From CBDAQD01 sp965275905 (GTDB lineage: Bacteria > Pseudomonadota > Alphaproteobacteria > Rhizobiales > JAJFHC01): a stretch of 64,000 bases of DNA. Each line of letters opens with the position of its first letter. Position 1 is the first letter of the stretch. The stretch covers positions 1 through 64,000 of the forward strand of contig CBDHYJ010000059.1 in NCBI GenBank assembly GCA_965275905.1. Direction: 5' to 3'. Below are positions 28,153 to 37,738 of the stretch, piece after piece. The position numbers and the translations under genes were made by a program. A model generated the notes under the pieces. The model worked only from the letters and a program-made list of their open reading frames with translations, had not been told where the DNA came from and made no database searches.

Positions 28153-29291
28153 TGTCCGCCGCGAGTGCCAGCCTGTCCCGCGTCGGCGCGGTGTTCATGA
28201 AGGAGCTGATCCAGATGCGCCGGGATCGGCTGACCTTCGCCATGATGCTGATGATCCCGGTGGTGCAGCTTGTGCTGTTCGGCTTTGCCATCAACACCGA
28301 TCCGAAACAACTGCCGACGGCTGTGCATGTGGAGGAACGGACGCCGATCGTGCGGACGATCCTCAATGCGCTGGAGACATCGCGATACTACGAACTCGTG
28401 CGTGAAACTCCCGATCCGCGCGAAACCGCCTCATTGCTGGCGCGCGGCGAGGTCGCATTCGTGGTCTCGATCCCGGCCGGTTTCACCGAACGACTGGTCC
28501 GCGGCGACCGCCCGCAAATCCTGATCGAGGCCGACGCGTCCGATCCTTCCGCATCGTCCAATGCAATCGGCAGAGCCGAGGCGATCGTCAACCGGGCATT
28601 GCGCCACGACCTCAAGGGCCCGCTGGCGCATCTCGCCCAGTCCAGGAGCCCGGTCGAGGTGGTGGTCCACCCGCGCTATAACCCGGAAGGCCTGACCCAG
28701 TACAACATCGTGCCCGGTCTGCTCGGCGTGATCCTCACGATGACGCTTGTCATGATTACCGCAATGGCCATGACCCGCGAAGTCGAGCGCGGGACCATGG
28801 AGAACCTGCTTGCCATGCCGGCGCGTCCACACGAGGTCATGTTCGGCAAGATCGCGCCCTATATCGGCGTCGGCGTCGTCCAGACCTCGATCGTGATCCT
28901 GATGGCGCGCTACGTGTTCGATGTTCCGTTCGAAGGCGTCATGTGGCACCTGCTTCTGGGCGTGACCCTGTTCATCATCGCCAATCTGTCGCTCGGGTTT
29001 ACGTTCTCGACCATCGCGAAGTCGCAAATGCAGGCCATGCAGCTGACCTTCTTCTTCTTCCTGCCGTCGATCCTGCTGTCGGGCTTCATGTTTCCGTTCC
29101 GCGGCATGCCGGTCTGGGCACAGGTCATCGGCGAGGCCCTGCCACTGACGCACTTCCTGCGCGTTGTGCGCGGGGTCATGCTCAAGGGTGCCGACTTCGG
29201 CGATCTGCACTATCCGCTTCTGGCGATCACCGCGTTCACACTGGTCGTCGGGATCGTCGCGATCGCCCGCTACAAGCGGACTCTGGATTGA
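28152..29291 (+). CDS. ABC-2 type exporter permease (YbhS/YbhR-like)
   Basis: 379 residues. One N-terminal helix (about 25-45, LTFAMMLMIPVVQLVLFGFAI), a large periplasmic domain (about 50-175), then five helices including the conserved QYNIVPGLLGVILTMTLVMITAMAMTREVERGTMENLLAMP and FFFFLPSILLSGFMFPF. This is the ABC2_membrane_3 family of drug and cation exporters. The start overlaps the ATPase stop as TGATG. Only one permease gene is present where E. coli has two, implying a homodimer. Confidence 0.93.
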   Translation: MSAASASLSRVGAVFMKELIQMRRDRLTFAMMLMIPVVQLVLFGFAINTDPKQLPTAVHVEERTPIVRTILNALETSRYYELVRETPDPRETASLLARGEVAFVVSIPAGFTERLVRGDRPQILIEADASDPSASSNAIGRAEAIVNRALRHDLKGPLAHLAQSRSPVEVVVHPRYNPEGLTQYNIVPGLLGVILTMTLVMITAMAMTREVERGTMENLLAMPARPHEVMFGKIAPYIGVGVVQTSIVILMARYVFDVPFEGVMWHLLLGVTLFIIANLSLGFTFSTIAKSQMQAMQLTFFFFLPSILLSGFMFPFRGMPVWAQVIGEALPLTHFLRVVRGVMLKGADFGDLHYPLLAITAFTLVVGIVAIARYKRTLD

Positions 29292-29300
29292 GGCGGATAA

Positions 29301-29915
29301 CTACCGCCGGGCGAGGGCAAGACCGACACCGGCGCCGATCATCATGCCGCCGGAAACGCGGGAGACGATGCGGAATGCGCGCGGGCTGCGGAAGAACCGG
29401 CGCGCATTCCCCGCGGCAACCACCCAGATCGAAGTCACGCCGAAGGTGATGACAAGAAACGCCGGCACGATAATCGCCATCTGAATGCCGAGCGGTTGCG
29501 CTGTATTGATGAACTGGGGCAGGAAGGCCGCGATGAAGATCAGGCTTTTCGGATTGAAGGTCGTGATGATGAGACCCTGCACGAAGAGACTCGTTCCGGA
29601 CGCCGCCGGCGCATCGCCGTCAACCGGCATGCCGGCGCTGCGCCACTGCCTGATGCCGAGATAGATCAGGTAGAGTGCCCCCGCCCAGCGGAGCCAGTCG
29701 AAAGCGCCGGCCATCACCTGGAGCAGGGAGACGAGCCCGATCGCCGCGATGGCAAGCTGTACGGCCACACCCGCTGTTGCTCCGGCGACGGTCGCGAGCG
29801 CCTTGCGGCCGCCGAACGACAGGCTGTGTGCGATGGTCAGCAGCACGCTCGGTCCCGGCAGCGAAATCATGATGGCCGTGGCAACGACGAAGGCGGCGAA
29901 AACGTGCAGTTCCAT
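29301..29915 (-). CDS. LysE/RhtB-family amino-acid exporter
   Basis: 204 residues from the ATG at 29915, which has GGGAG upstream; longer in-frame starts add a non-hydrophobic tail. The family signature VVATAIMISLPGPSVLLTIAHSLSFGGRKALATVAGATAG is followed by five further hydrophobic segments. Exports amino acids or similar metabolites across the inner membrane; substrate unknown. Single gene, convergent with the ABC permease. Confidence 0.9.
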   Translation of the reverse strand: MELHVFAAFVVATAIMISLPGPSVLLTIAHSLSFGGRKALATVAGATAGVAVQLAIAAIGLVSLLQVMAGAFDWLRWAGALYLIYLGIRQWRSAGMPVDGDAPAASGTSLFVQGLIITTFNPKSLIFIAAFLPQFINTAQPLGIQMAIIVPAFLVITFGVTSIWVVAAGNARRFFRSPRAFRIVSRVSGGMMIGAGVGLALARR

Positions 29916-30088
29916 GGTGTGCTCCCTGATCCGGTATGCGTTCCGACGAGGGGAGAGTACGGCACTGGACATCCATGCGCCATCACCTATGTCAGAATGA
30001 GCAACCGGGACGGTGCAGTGTTGTCTGGCTGTCTCAGCAAAGGGGAGCAACCGGTTGAATCGACTCACAAAAGCCGTGGCGGCCTGAA

Positions 30089-31930
30089 ATGGCCGGTGAC
30101 ACCGGACAAGAACCGGCCAACGGGGCGTTTCGCATGCGGATTCACTGGCTTGTTTCGCTCTTGACCGGTCTTGTCGTGCTTGTTTCCGTCGGTTCGGTGC
30201 TGGCCTTTACAATCACAAGCGCACGCCAGGACATGCTCAGCTCGCTGGCGTCCCAGTTCGACCTGACCACAAGTGCACTGGTCAGGCAGATAGATACCCA
30301 TCTCTCGGTGGTCGATCAGCAGCTGGACTATGTCGGAGACTGGCTGATCCGTGACCCGACCGTCTCGCAGGATAATGACCGCTTGACGGTGATCATGCGG
30401 GCCGCGCTGGCCGCAACGCCCCAGGTGACGGCCATTGCCTTCATGCGCCCGGACAGAACCTCTTTCCGTCTCGAACGACAGGAAAACCGGGAGTTCGTGG
30501 ATGATCTGAAGACACAGAAGAGTGCGGTCGAGGCCATGCGCAGGGCGCAGGCGCGAGGGCCGGACGCTGCATCCGGCAACTGGAGCGAGCCTCTTTACAG
30601 CCGCAATATCGGCAGATCGATCATCGTCAAGCGGCACCCCGTCTGGCGGAACGGCCAGTATCTCGGAATGCTGTTCGCCGGCGTCGATCTCTTTGCGCTT
30701 TCGCGCTACGCAAAGGAGCTTTCGGACAGCATCGGGCAGACGGTCTTCATCATACATGGGCGCCAGCGGCTCATTGCGCACAAGAAGATTGTGGAAGGCC
30801 GGTTCGACCTGTCAGAAGAAAAGCCGATGCCGGGTATCGGGGAAATCGGTGACCCGATCCTGTTGCGCATCTGGGACGAGGACCGTCGCCCGATCATCAC
30901 CCAGTCGCGGATGCGGCGTGGCGACGGTCACTTTCTCTATTCGGGCAACTGGTTCGACGTCTACGTCTACATATACGAGTCCCTTAACGCATACGGAAAG
31001 ACGCCGTGGCTTGTCGGTTTTCACTATGACAGTTCCCAACATGACTCGCCGGTTGGCCGGTTCTGGCTTGTGTCGTCCGTCGGCGTTGCGCTGCTGTTCG
31101 TCTTTGTCGGGGTCGGCATGCTGTTTGGCCGGAGAATGGCCCGCCCGATCCAGCACCTGACGGAAACGGCCGCGGCCGTCGAGCAACTGGACCTCGCAAA
31201 GGTCTCGCCGATGCCGCGGAGCCGGATCATCGAGCTGGACCGCGCCGCCAGCGCCTTCAATGCAATGGTCACGGGCCTGAGGGTCTTCGAGCGCTACATT
31301 CCAAAACGTCTCGTCGAGCGGATCATCCGCGACGGTCAGGAGACGATCGAGGCCGAAGAGCGCCAGATCACGGTCATGTTCACCGATATCGTGGGGTTCT
31401 CGACGCTCGCCGAACACAAGACCCCGCCCGAGACAGCAGCCTTTCTCAATGCGCACTTCGCGATTGTGGGATCGTGCGTCGAGGCAGGCAGCGGAACCAT
31501 AGACAAGTACATCGGTGACGGACTGCTCGCCTTTTGGGGCGCCCCTGAACGCCTTGAGGATCAGGCGGATCACGCCTGCCGGGCGGCGCTGGAGATCCGC
31601 CGGAAGATCGCAAAAGATAACGAAAGCCGCAGGACGCGTGGCGAGCTCCCGGTGCACCTGCGCATCGGGATTCATACCGGTAATGCGATTGTCGGTGATA
31701 TCGGCGCGGAAACACGGGTCAACTACACGGTGATCGGCGATGCGGTGAACATCGCAAGCCGGGTCGAAAGCGCCGGCCGCGGGCACATGCAGGGCGATGT
31801 GACCGTACTTGTGACAAAGGACACGCTCGATGCGGCGGCAACCGGTTTTGCCGTCGAACCGATCGGGCCGACGGAGCTTCAGGGCCGGTCGCAACCGGTT
31901 GAGCTTTTCCTGCTGGCTGATGGCGGATGA
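30089..31930 (+). CDS. Class III adenylate cyclase with periplasmic sensor (CACHE-HAMP-CYC)
   Basis: 613 residues (598 if the ATG at 30134 is used). TM1 at about 19-41, a periplasmic double-CACHE-like sensor (about 45-320), TM2 (FWLVSSVGVALLFVFVGVGMLFG), a HAMP linker (RRMARPIQHLTETAAAVEQL) and a C-terminal cyclase domain. Metal-binding Asp residues lie in VMFTDIVGFSTLAEH and in the DKYIGDGLLAFWG region, where the Lys of DKY fits adenine specificity; VIGDAVNIASRVES carries the later specificity and transition-state residues. It should make cAMP in response to an extracellular signal. Confidence 0.92.
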   Translation: MAGDTGQEPANGAFRMRIHWLVSLLTGLVVLVSVGSVLAFTITSARQDMLSSLASQFDLTTSALVRQIDTHLSVVDQQLDYVGDWLIRDPTVSQDNDRLTVIMRAALAATPQVTAIAFMRPDRTSFRLERQENREFVDDLKTQKSAVEAMRRAQARGPDAASGNWSEPLYSRNIGRSIIVKRHPVWRNGQYLGMLFAGVDLFALSRYAKELSDSIGQTVFIIHGRQRLIAHKKIVEGRFDLSEEKPMPGIGEIGDPILLRIWDEDRRPIITQSRMRRGDGHFLYSGNWFDVYVYIYESLNAYGKTPWLVGFHYDSSQHDSPVGRFWLVSSVGVALLFVFVGVGMLFGRRMARPIQHLTETAAAVEQLDLAKVSPMPRSRIIELDRAASAFNAMVTGLRVFERYIPKRLVERIIRDGQETIEAEERQITVMFTDIVGFSTLAEHKTPPETAAFLNAHFAIVGSCVEAGSGTIDKYIGDGLLAFWGAPERLEDQADHACRAALEIRRKIAKDNESRRTRGELPVHLRIGIHTGNAIVGDIGAETRVNYTVIGDAVNIASRVESAGRGHMQGDVTVLVTKDTLDAAATGFAVEPIGPTELQGRSQPVELFLLADGG

Positions 31931-31939
31931 CCGCCGGAG

Positions 31940-32704
31940 TCAGCCGGCCTTCGCTATCGCCTTCGGGAAATCCTTTGTCAGCATGTAGTTGTAGGACAGC
32001 AGCCGGCCGTCGAGCACGATGGCGAACACGCCGTAGGGTGTCGGAGACAGGCGCCGCACATCCTCGGCGCTCTCCAGAACAACCTCGCTGAACGCGATAC
32101 CCTCGTCCTCGGCGTATCGCCGCGCGTGTCTCACGGCATCGTCGAGATACGGGCACTGCGCGCTGCGATAGACGACCATGCCTTCCGGACTGGCGCTGAG
32201 TTTCTCGTCCCAGCCGCCGCAGAACCGCGGGTCTTCCGCACCGTCTTCGAACTTGAGCACGAGCAGATCGAAACATGGCGACGCTGATGCGACGCCGACA
32301 TATCCGTGGTGTTCGAGCACGCCCTTGTCGATCAGCCAGTTCCTGCTGCTCGTCACGGCGGCGACGCCCTTGAAGCCGTTGGCCCTGGCGTAAGAGGCCA
32401 CTTCGTCGAGCAAAACCCTGCTGAAGCCCTTGCCCTTGCTCCGGCCGACAACCCAAAGGCAGTGGATCACGATGTACCGGTCGGCGTTCTCGATGCCGCG
32501 CCATGCGTAAGCGCCGGGAATGAACTCGACGAAACCCCGTTCGCCGCCGCCCAGCATGCGGATCTGCAGCCCTTCTTTGAAACGCTGTTCCAGCCAGGCC
32601 AGCTTTTGCTCGTAGCCCGGCTTGCCGCGCGCGCTCATCTTGCAGAAGAAGCCGGTCTTCGCGACATTGTCGGGTGTCACGGCGATCAGTTCAGCTTGCG
32701 CCAT
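31940..32704 (-). CDS. YoaP-like GNAT acetyltransferase with C-terminal YoaP domain
   Basis: 254 residues. An N-terminal GNAT domain (RYIVIHCLWVVGRSKGKGFSRVLLDEVASYARANGFKGVAAVTSSRNW) followed by a thioredoxin-like YoaP domain (EGMVVYRSAQCPYLDDAVRHARRYAEDEGI ... SPTPYGVFAIVLDGRLLSYNYMLTKDF). This two-domain form is widespread but uncharacterised. The Cys-Pro in the second domain is placed like a thioredoxin-fold active site. Single gene. Confidence 0.88.
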   Translation of the reverse strand: MAQAELIAVTPDNVAKTGFFCKMSARGKPGYEQKLAWLEQRFKEGLQIRMLGGGERGFVEFIPGAYAWRGIENADRYIVIHCLWVVGRSKGKGFSRVLLDEVASYARANGFKGVAAVTSSRNWLIDKGVLEHHGYVGVASASPCFDLLVLKFEDGAEDPRFCGGWDEKLSASPEGMVVYRSAQCPYLDDAVRHARRYAEDEGIAFSEVVLESAEDVRRLSPTPYGVFAIVLDGRLLSYNYMLTKDFPKAIAKAG

Positions 32705-32806
32705 TCATGTCCCTCGAAATGTGGATCCGAATGAACACGCAGACTGAAGCGCACGGGCAGCTTGAGGGCATTGACATGCCTCAAGCGTCGAGTCCGCCGG
32801 CGTTTT

Positions 32807-33433
32807 CTATGTTTTTCCCTGGCTCCAGCGCAGCACCCCCGCACCGCTCGCGATGAGTGCCGCGCCGAGGACCCGGTTCTTGAGGCGCACGAACCGCTCC
32901 GACAGGGCGACCGTGCCCAAGACATGCCCGGCCATCGCGTAAGCCACCAGGCAGAGCGCGAAAACACCGGTATAGAGCAAACCGTAGAGCACGGTCTGGC
33001 CGGCAAATCCGGACGTGGGCGTCACGAATTGCGGCAGGAAGGCGAGATAGAACACGAGCCCCTTCTGATTGGTGATCGAGGTCAGAAACGCCTGGCCCGC
33101 CAGCACCCGGTATGTCCGTTCGTCTGCTTGTGTTGCCGCGTCCGGATCGGCCGCACTGCGCAGGTATGAGGCGCCGAGCCAGATCAGGTAGAACCCGCCC
33201 GCTAGCTTGAGGACAAAAAGCGCGGTCTGCGATGCGCCGATCACCGCGCCAAGACCGAACGCGACGCCCATCACCATCACGGCGTTCGCGCTGACCGCAC
33301 CGGCGATGAGCGCTGCCGGACGGCGCGCATCACGGCTCGTGGCATGCGCGAGGACCAGCAGGGTCGACGGCCCGGGCGCGGCACAGACAAGGGCCGCGGT
33401 CGGCAGGAAGAGGGCGAGGGTCAAGAAATCCAT
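32807..33433 (-). CDS. LysE/RhtB-family translocator
   Basis: 208 residues with the N-terminal family motif ALVCAAPGPSTLLVLAHATSRDARRPAALIAGAVSA and the second conserved block KLAGGFYLIWLGASYLRS; six hydrophobic segments. A small-metabolite exporter of unknown substrate, related to but distinct from the LysE protein at 29.3-29.9 kb. Confidence 0.9.
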   Translation of the reverse strand: MDFLTLALFLPTAALVCAAPGPSTLLVLAHATSRDARRPAALIAGAVSANAVMVMGVAFGLGAVIGASQTALFVLKLAGGFYLIWLGASYLRSAADPDAATQADERTYRVLAGQAFLTSITNQKGLVFYLAFLPQFVTPTSGFAGQTVLYGLLYTGVFALCLVAYAMAGHVLGTVALSERFVRLKNRVLGAALIASGAGVLRWSQGKT

Positions 33434-33491
33434 AGCAGAAGACTAGGCCGTCGCCGCATTGCTGTACAAGCGCAAGGCGAGAGCAGGGGCT

Positions 33492-34607
33492 TTACGTCGT
33501 GACGACGATATTACCGGTATGCGATTTGGCCATGAAGGCTTCCTGGGCAGCACCAAGTTCTGCAAGCGGAAAGGTCCGGGCGAGTAGGGGCTTCAGCAGC
33601 CCCTGCTCGATAAGCCCCACCAGCCGCTTCATGGTGCCCGGCGGAACGATGGTGGCGCCGGTCAGCTGCAGGTCCTTGTAGATCAGCTGCCGCAGGTTGA
33701 ATTCGACCGTCGGCCCGGCGATGGCACCCGACGATGAGTAGCGGCCGCCCTGGCGCAGTGCGTCAATGAGTGCGGTGAACATGGATCCGCCGACCACGTC
33801 GAGGGCGACGTCGACCGGCCCGCCGGCAGCATCGCGTATGGCAGCTTCCAGATCGGGTTCATTCCGGTCGATCATGGTCTCCGCGCCGAGGTCGAGCAGG
33901 GTGCCGGCTTTTGCCGCGGCGGCGATGCCGATGACCCGGGCGCCGCGCAGGCGGCAGAGCTGGATCGCTGCGGATCCGACGCCGCCCGATGCACCGGCAA
34001 TGACCACGGTCTCGCCCGGCTGCAGGCCGGTGCGCGCCACCAGGTTCTCCGCCGTCGTATAGGCGCAGGGAAATGTCGCGAGTTCTGCGTCTGAAAGCGC
34101 GCTCTCGAGCGCGATGGCGTTTTCACTGCGGACCGTGGTGTATTCCGCGAAACCCCCGTCGCATTCCGAGCCGAAATAGGCCGAGCGTGACGGATCGAGC
34201 CAGTCGCCTGTCGCCAGCAGCCACGGGTCGACCAACACGCGCTGTCCGATGCGCGACGCGTCCACGCCGTCGCCGACCGCAGCGATGGTGCCCGCAACGT
34301 CGGCCCCCTGGATGCGGGGGAAAGTGATGGCGCCGCCGCCCCAGGTGCCCGCTGCGGCGTCGGCCTCGGCAAATCCGCCCTTGCCGCCGCTGTCGGTGAT
34401 GCCGTCCCTGACCTTATTCGAGTACCACGCTGTTCGCGTGTTGATGTCGGTGTTGTTGAGGCCGCAGGCGCCGACCCTGACCAGAACCTCGCCCGGTGCG
34501 GGGTCGGGCGTCGGCCAGTCTTCGCGGTACTCCAGCTTGTCCAGTCCGCCATGGCCGGTCAGCACGACGGCGCGCATGGTCTCGGGGATCGGGTCAGGCG
34601 GCGGCAT
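33492..34607 (-). CDS. Zinc-type alcohol dehydrogenase / quinone oxidoreductase family protein
   Basis: About 371 residues of the MDR superfamily. GroES-like N-terminus (MRAVVLTGHGGLDKLEYREDWPTPDPAPGEVLVRVGACGLNNTDINTR), then the nucleotide-binding fold with VIAGASGGVGSAAIQLCRLRGARVIGIAA. No structural zinc cysteine cluster is evident, closer to quinone-oxidoreductase-like members. The ATG at 34607 has GAGGAG about 7 bases upstream and overlaps the end of the FAD-GcvT gene, indicating coupling. As the last gene of the XRE-FAD-GcvT operon it may handle an aldehyde, alcohol or enone produced by the pathway. Confidence 0.88.
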   Translation of the reverse strand: MPPPDPIPETMRAVVLTGHGGLDKLEYREDWPTPDPAPGEVLVRVGACGLNNTDINTRTAWYSNKVRDGITDSGGKGGFAEADAAAGTWGGGAITFPRIQGADVAGTIAAVGDGVDASRIGQRVLVDPWLLATGDWLDPSRSAYFGSECDGGFAEYTTVRSENAIALESALSDAELATFPCAYTTAENLVARTGLQPGETVVIAGASGGVGSAAIQLCRLRGARVIGIAAAAKAGTLLDLGAETMIDRNEPDLEAAIRDAAGGPVDVALDVVGGSMFTALIDALRQGGRYSSSGAIAGPTVEFNLRQLIYKDLQLTGATIVPPGTMKRLVGLIEQGLLKPLLARTFPLAELGAAQEAFMAKSHTGNIVVTT

Positions 34608-37035
34608 GGGCATTCTCCTCGGCCTTGATCTGGATATTGTCGGGATCGAAGACCGGCCCGGCCAGAACCGTCGCCTGCCGGCGTTTTCCGAAGACCGAGA
34701 CCTCAAGCTGCGTACCCAGCGTGCTGGCTGCAGGTTCGACGAAGGCAAGGGCCAGGCACTTTCCCGTCACGGGCCCCGTTCCGCCGGAGGTGACTGAACC
34801 TGTGAGGTGCCCATCGTGATAGACCGCTTCGCCACCCATGGCGTCTGCGTCCCCCGGCTCGACCTCGAGGTAGACGATTTGCGACGTCTCGCCTCTCTCG
34901 GCACGTCGCGCCACGGCGTCGCGGCCGATGAACGCCTTGTCCATCCGGACGAAACGCATCTGGCCGGTATGAACCGGGCTGGCATCGTTTGTGAGCTCAT
35001 GCCCGCCGCGGTAGGCCTTCTCCAGGCGCATGAGATCGAGAGCCTTCGAGCCGAACGGCGTGATGCCGTGGGGCTGTCCGGCCTGCCATAGAGCGTCCCA
35101 CAGATCGGCGAGCCGGTCATCGGGCGCATGCAGTTCCCAGGCTAGAGTGCCCGCAAAGGAGAGCCGCAATGCGATGACCGAGATGCCGGCGACATCGATC
35201 TCCCGGGCGGACAGCCAGGGGAAGCTCGCATTACCGAGGTCGGCGGACGTGCAGGCACCGAGCACGTCCCGGGCCCGCGGTCCAGCGATCGTCAGGATGC
35301 CGGTCTCGTCGGAGCGGTTGGTCACGGAAACGGCCTCGTCGCCGCGTTCGTGGAGCGTGAGCCAATCCCAGAGGCGGCGTTCTGACGGCGCACCGGTGAC
35401 GAACCAGAACCGGTCGCCGGAGAGGCGCGCGATGACCGCTTCGCCTTCGATCGTGCCCTGGCAGTTCAGCAGCAGGGTCAGGCATGTGCCGCCTTCCTTG
35501 CGCGGAATGCGGTTGGCACAGAGCCGATCGAGAAAGGCTTGCGCGCCAGGACCGCTGATCTCGAACTTTGAGAAGGCAGAGAAGTCGCCCAGTCCGACGT
35601 TCTCATGCACAGCGCGGGCCTCGGTGAGCGCGATGTCATGCGACGGACCGCGTCGCCATGTCCGGGGTTCCGTTCTCTGCCATGTCTCGGGCGCATAGAG
35701 GCGCGGCCGCTCCCAGCCGCCCGCCTCTTCGCAGATCGCCCCGAGCGCGCTTGTCCGGCTGTGTGCTCCGGATTGGCGAATGCCGCGGCAGGTCTCGTAC
35801 TGGTCTTGCGGGTAGGGCAGCGACAGCCGCGTCATGTAGTTCTCCCGCGCCCTGGCATGGGCATAGTCCGCGTCGGCCCAGATGCCGAACCGGCGGGGGT
35901 CGAAGCCGCGCATGGAGATTTCGGCGGTTCCGTCGATCATCCACTGGGCGAGGGCCCGGCCCATGCCGGGACCCCATGCGATGCCGACCGTGGCCCCGCA
36001 GGCGAGCCAGTAATTGCCGAGGCCGGGCGCCGGGCCGACCAGTGGCGCTCCGTCAGGCGTATAGGTGATGGCGCCATTGACGATCCGTTTGATACCCAGC
36101 TGCTCAAGACAGGCGAAGCGTTGAAAACACTTCTCGAGCCACGGCGTGATGCGGTCGAAATCGGGATCAAAAAGCTCGCTCTCGGAATCCCACGGACAGC
36201 CGTCGCGCCATCTGGCGCGTGCGTCGTGGGTGTCGTAAAGGCCGATCAGGGCGCCGGCCTGTTCCCGGCGCAGGTAGCCCGTGAAGTGATCGTCCCGCGT
36301 CACCGGAATCTCGTGATCCATCGCTGCGAACTGCGGCACGTCGTCGGTCACCACATAGTGGTGCTGCATCGGAACGATCGGCAGATCCAGCCCCGTGAAG
36401 GCGCCGATCTGCCGGGCGTGGTAGCCGCCGGCATTGACAACGTGCTCGGCGACGATCGTGCCTGTTTCGGTAACGACCTCCCATTCGCCCGAGCGGCAGC
36501 GCGTCACGTCGACGACCCTGTTGCGTCGGACGATCCCCGCGCCAAGCTGCCGAGCGCCCTTGGCCATGGCCTGGCAGGTTCCGGACGGATCGACATGGCC
36601 GTCGTCGGGCGTGTGGATGCCGCCGATGATGCCGGCCGTATCGTACAATGGATTGAGCGCGCTGATTTCGGCGGGCGTCACCCAGGTGCACTCCTGGCCG
36701 CGCGCAAGCACCGCGTCGCGCACGTGCAACAGCCAGTCCCGATGGTCTTCGCTTGAGGCGACGCGCAGGGACCCGCAGTTGTGCCAGCTCACCGCCTGGC
36801 CGGTCTCGGCCTCGATGCGCTTGTAGAGGTCGACCGCATAGTCGTGACAGTGCCCGAGCGCGTGTCCGGCGGTCATTCGGCTAACAAGGCCCGCCGCGTG
36901 CCACGTGGCGCCTGACGTCAGTTCCGCCTTCTCGACGAGAACGACATCGGTCCAACCGGCCCTGGCAAGGTGATAGAGAACGGCAACCCCCATGTTGCCG
37001 CCGCCAATCACCACCGCCCGCGCATGTGTCCGCAT
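34594..37035 (-). CDS. Dimethylglycine/sarcosine-dehydrogenase-like FAD-GcvT protein (locus A)
   Basis: 813 residues. N-terminal DAO-type FAD domain with GGGNMG and VEKAELTSGATWHAAGL, where His46 matches the covalently flavinylated His of dimethylglycine dehydrogenase; HTPDDGHVDPSG and PLVGPAPGLGNYW follow. The C-terminal half (about 430-800) is a folate-binding GcvT-like domain (VGLGDFSAFSKFEISGPGAQAFLDRL ... FAGTLAWELHAPDD). The family oxidatively demethylates N-methyl amino acids and transfers the methyl as methylene-tetrahydrofolate. It shares architecture with the protein at 52.6-55.1 kb. It lies between an XRE-cupin regulator and an MDR dehydrogenase and is divergent from a Rieske oxygenase, suggesting it takes the demethylated product. 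Confidence 0.9.
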   Translation of the reverse strand: MRTHARAVVIGGGNMGVAVLYHLARAGWTDVVLVEKAELTSGATWHAAGLVSRMTAGHALGHCHDYAVDLYKRIEAETGQAVSWHNCGSLRVASSEDHRDWLLHVRDAVLARGQECTWVTPAEISALNPLYDTAGIIGGIHTPDDGHVDPSGTCQAMAKGARQLGAGIVRRNRVVDVTRCRSGEWEVVTETGTIVAEHVVNAGGYHARQIGAFTGLDLPIVPMQHHYVVTDDVPQFAAMDHEIPVTRDDHFTGYLRREQAGALIGLYDTHDARARWRDGCPWDSESELFDPDFDRITPWLEKCFQRFACLEQLGIKRIVNGAITYTPDGAPLVGPAPGLGNYWLACGATVGIAWGPGMGRALAQWMIDGTAEISMRGFDPRRFGIWADADYAHARARENYMTRLSLPYPQDQYETCRGIRQSGAHSRTSALGAICEEAGGWERPRLYAPETWQRTEPRTWRRGPSHDIALTEARAVHENVGLGDFSAFSKFEISGPGAQAFLDRLCANRIPRKEGGTCLTLLLNCQGTIEGEAVIARLSGDRFWFVTGAPSERRLWDWLTLHERGDEAVSVTNRSDETGILTIAGPRARDVLGACTSADLGNASFPWLSAREIDVAGISVIALRLSFAGTLAWELHAPDDRLADLWDALWQAGQPHGITPFGSKALDLMRLEKAYRGGHELTNDASPVHTGQMRFVRMDKAFIGRDAVARRAERGETSQIVYLEVEPGDADAMGGEAVYHDGHLTGSVTSGGTGPVTGKCLALAFVEPAASTLGTQLEVSVFGKRRQATVLAGPVFDPDNIQIKAEENAHAAA

Positions 37036-37056
37036 GGCGCCGCTCCGGGTTATTTG

Positions 37057-37680
37057 CTAACGCCTCAGCGTCACGGGCGTATTGGCCCAGACGATGACGG
37101 CAATGGTCGGGCCGGGGTTCCGGTATGTATGCGGAATGCTGGCCGGGAACGAGAAGCTGTCTCCGCGACGCAGCCGGAACACGTCTTCGTCGAGAACGAG
37201 TTCGATCTCGCCCTCAAGCACGATGCCGGCCTCCTCGCCCTTGTGGGTATAGAGGTCGTCTCCGGCCGTGCCGCCCGGCTCGTAGCGCGACATGCCGAGC
37301 GCAAGCTGGCCGTCGAGATTAGCGGACAGGAGGTAGTCCTCGACGCCCATGTAGTCTGTGGCGGAAAACCCGGAATAGCTGAGACGGCGGCGCCGGTCGG
37401 CGCGCACGATATAGGGCTTTTCGTCGGCGGGAACCGGGCCGTCGGTCTGGAAGAACCATCCGATCGGCACGGACAATGCCTCGGCGATGTCCTGAAGTGC
37501 CGTGATTGACGGGCGTGCAAGACCGCGTTCGATCTTTGAAATGAAGCTGACCGACTTGCCTGAGCGTTCGGCCAGTGCCTTCAAGGTCAGGCCGTGCGCC
37601 TTGCGCAGGGATCGCAATTCGTCGCCCAACAGGACAACCTCGTCGGACGCTTCCGGATTTGGATTCTGCTTGACACCCAT
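37057..37680 (-). CDS. XRE-family regulator with C-terminal cupin
   Basis: 207 residues from the ATG at 37680. Helix-turn-helix (LGDELRSLRKAHGLTLKALAERSGKSVSFISKIERGLARPSITALQDIAEAL) followed by a cupin sensor (YTHKGEEAGIVLEGEIELVLDEDVFRLRRGDSFSFPASIPHTYRN). XRE-cupin proteins commonly regulate amine and amino-acid catabolism, e.g. PuuR-like. It is the first gene of the FAD-GcvT/dehydrogenase operon and faces the Rieske-M24 operon across 58 bases, so it probably controls both. No ribosome site is visible before its ATG. Confidence 0.9.
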   Translation of the reverse strand: MGVKQNPNPEASDEVVLLGDELRSLRKAHGLTLKALAERSGKSVSFISKIERGLARPSITALQDIAEALSVPIGWFFQTDGPVPADEKPYIVRADRRRRLSYSGFSATDYMGVEDYLLSANLDGQLALGMSRYEPGGTAGDDLYTHKGEEAGIVLEGEIELVLDEDVFRLRRGDSFSFPASIPHTYRNPGPTIAVIVWANTPVTLRR

Positions 37681-37738
37681 GAAAATTATGACAGCATTTT
37701 TTTCATAGTGTTGCAATCCATGATCAGAAATTTGATTC
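37681..37738. promoter_or_regulatory. Compact divergent promoter of locus A
   Basis: Only 58 bases separate the XRE and Rieske start codons. An inverted repeat ATGAAAA (37679-37685) and TTTTCAT (37700-37706) overlaps the XRE start and could be the XRE operator. Neither gene has a recognisable Shine-Dalgarno sequence here. Confidence 0.4.
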
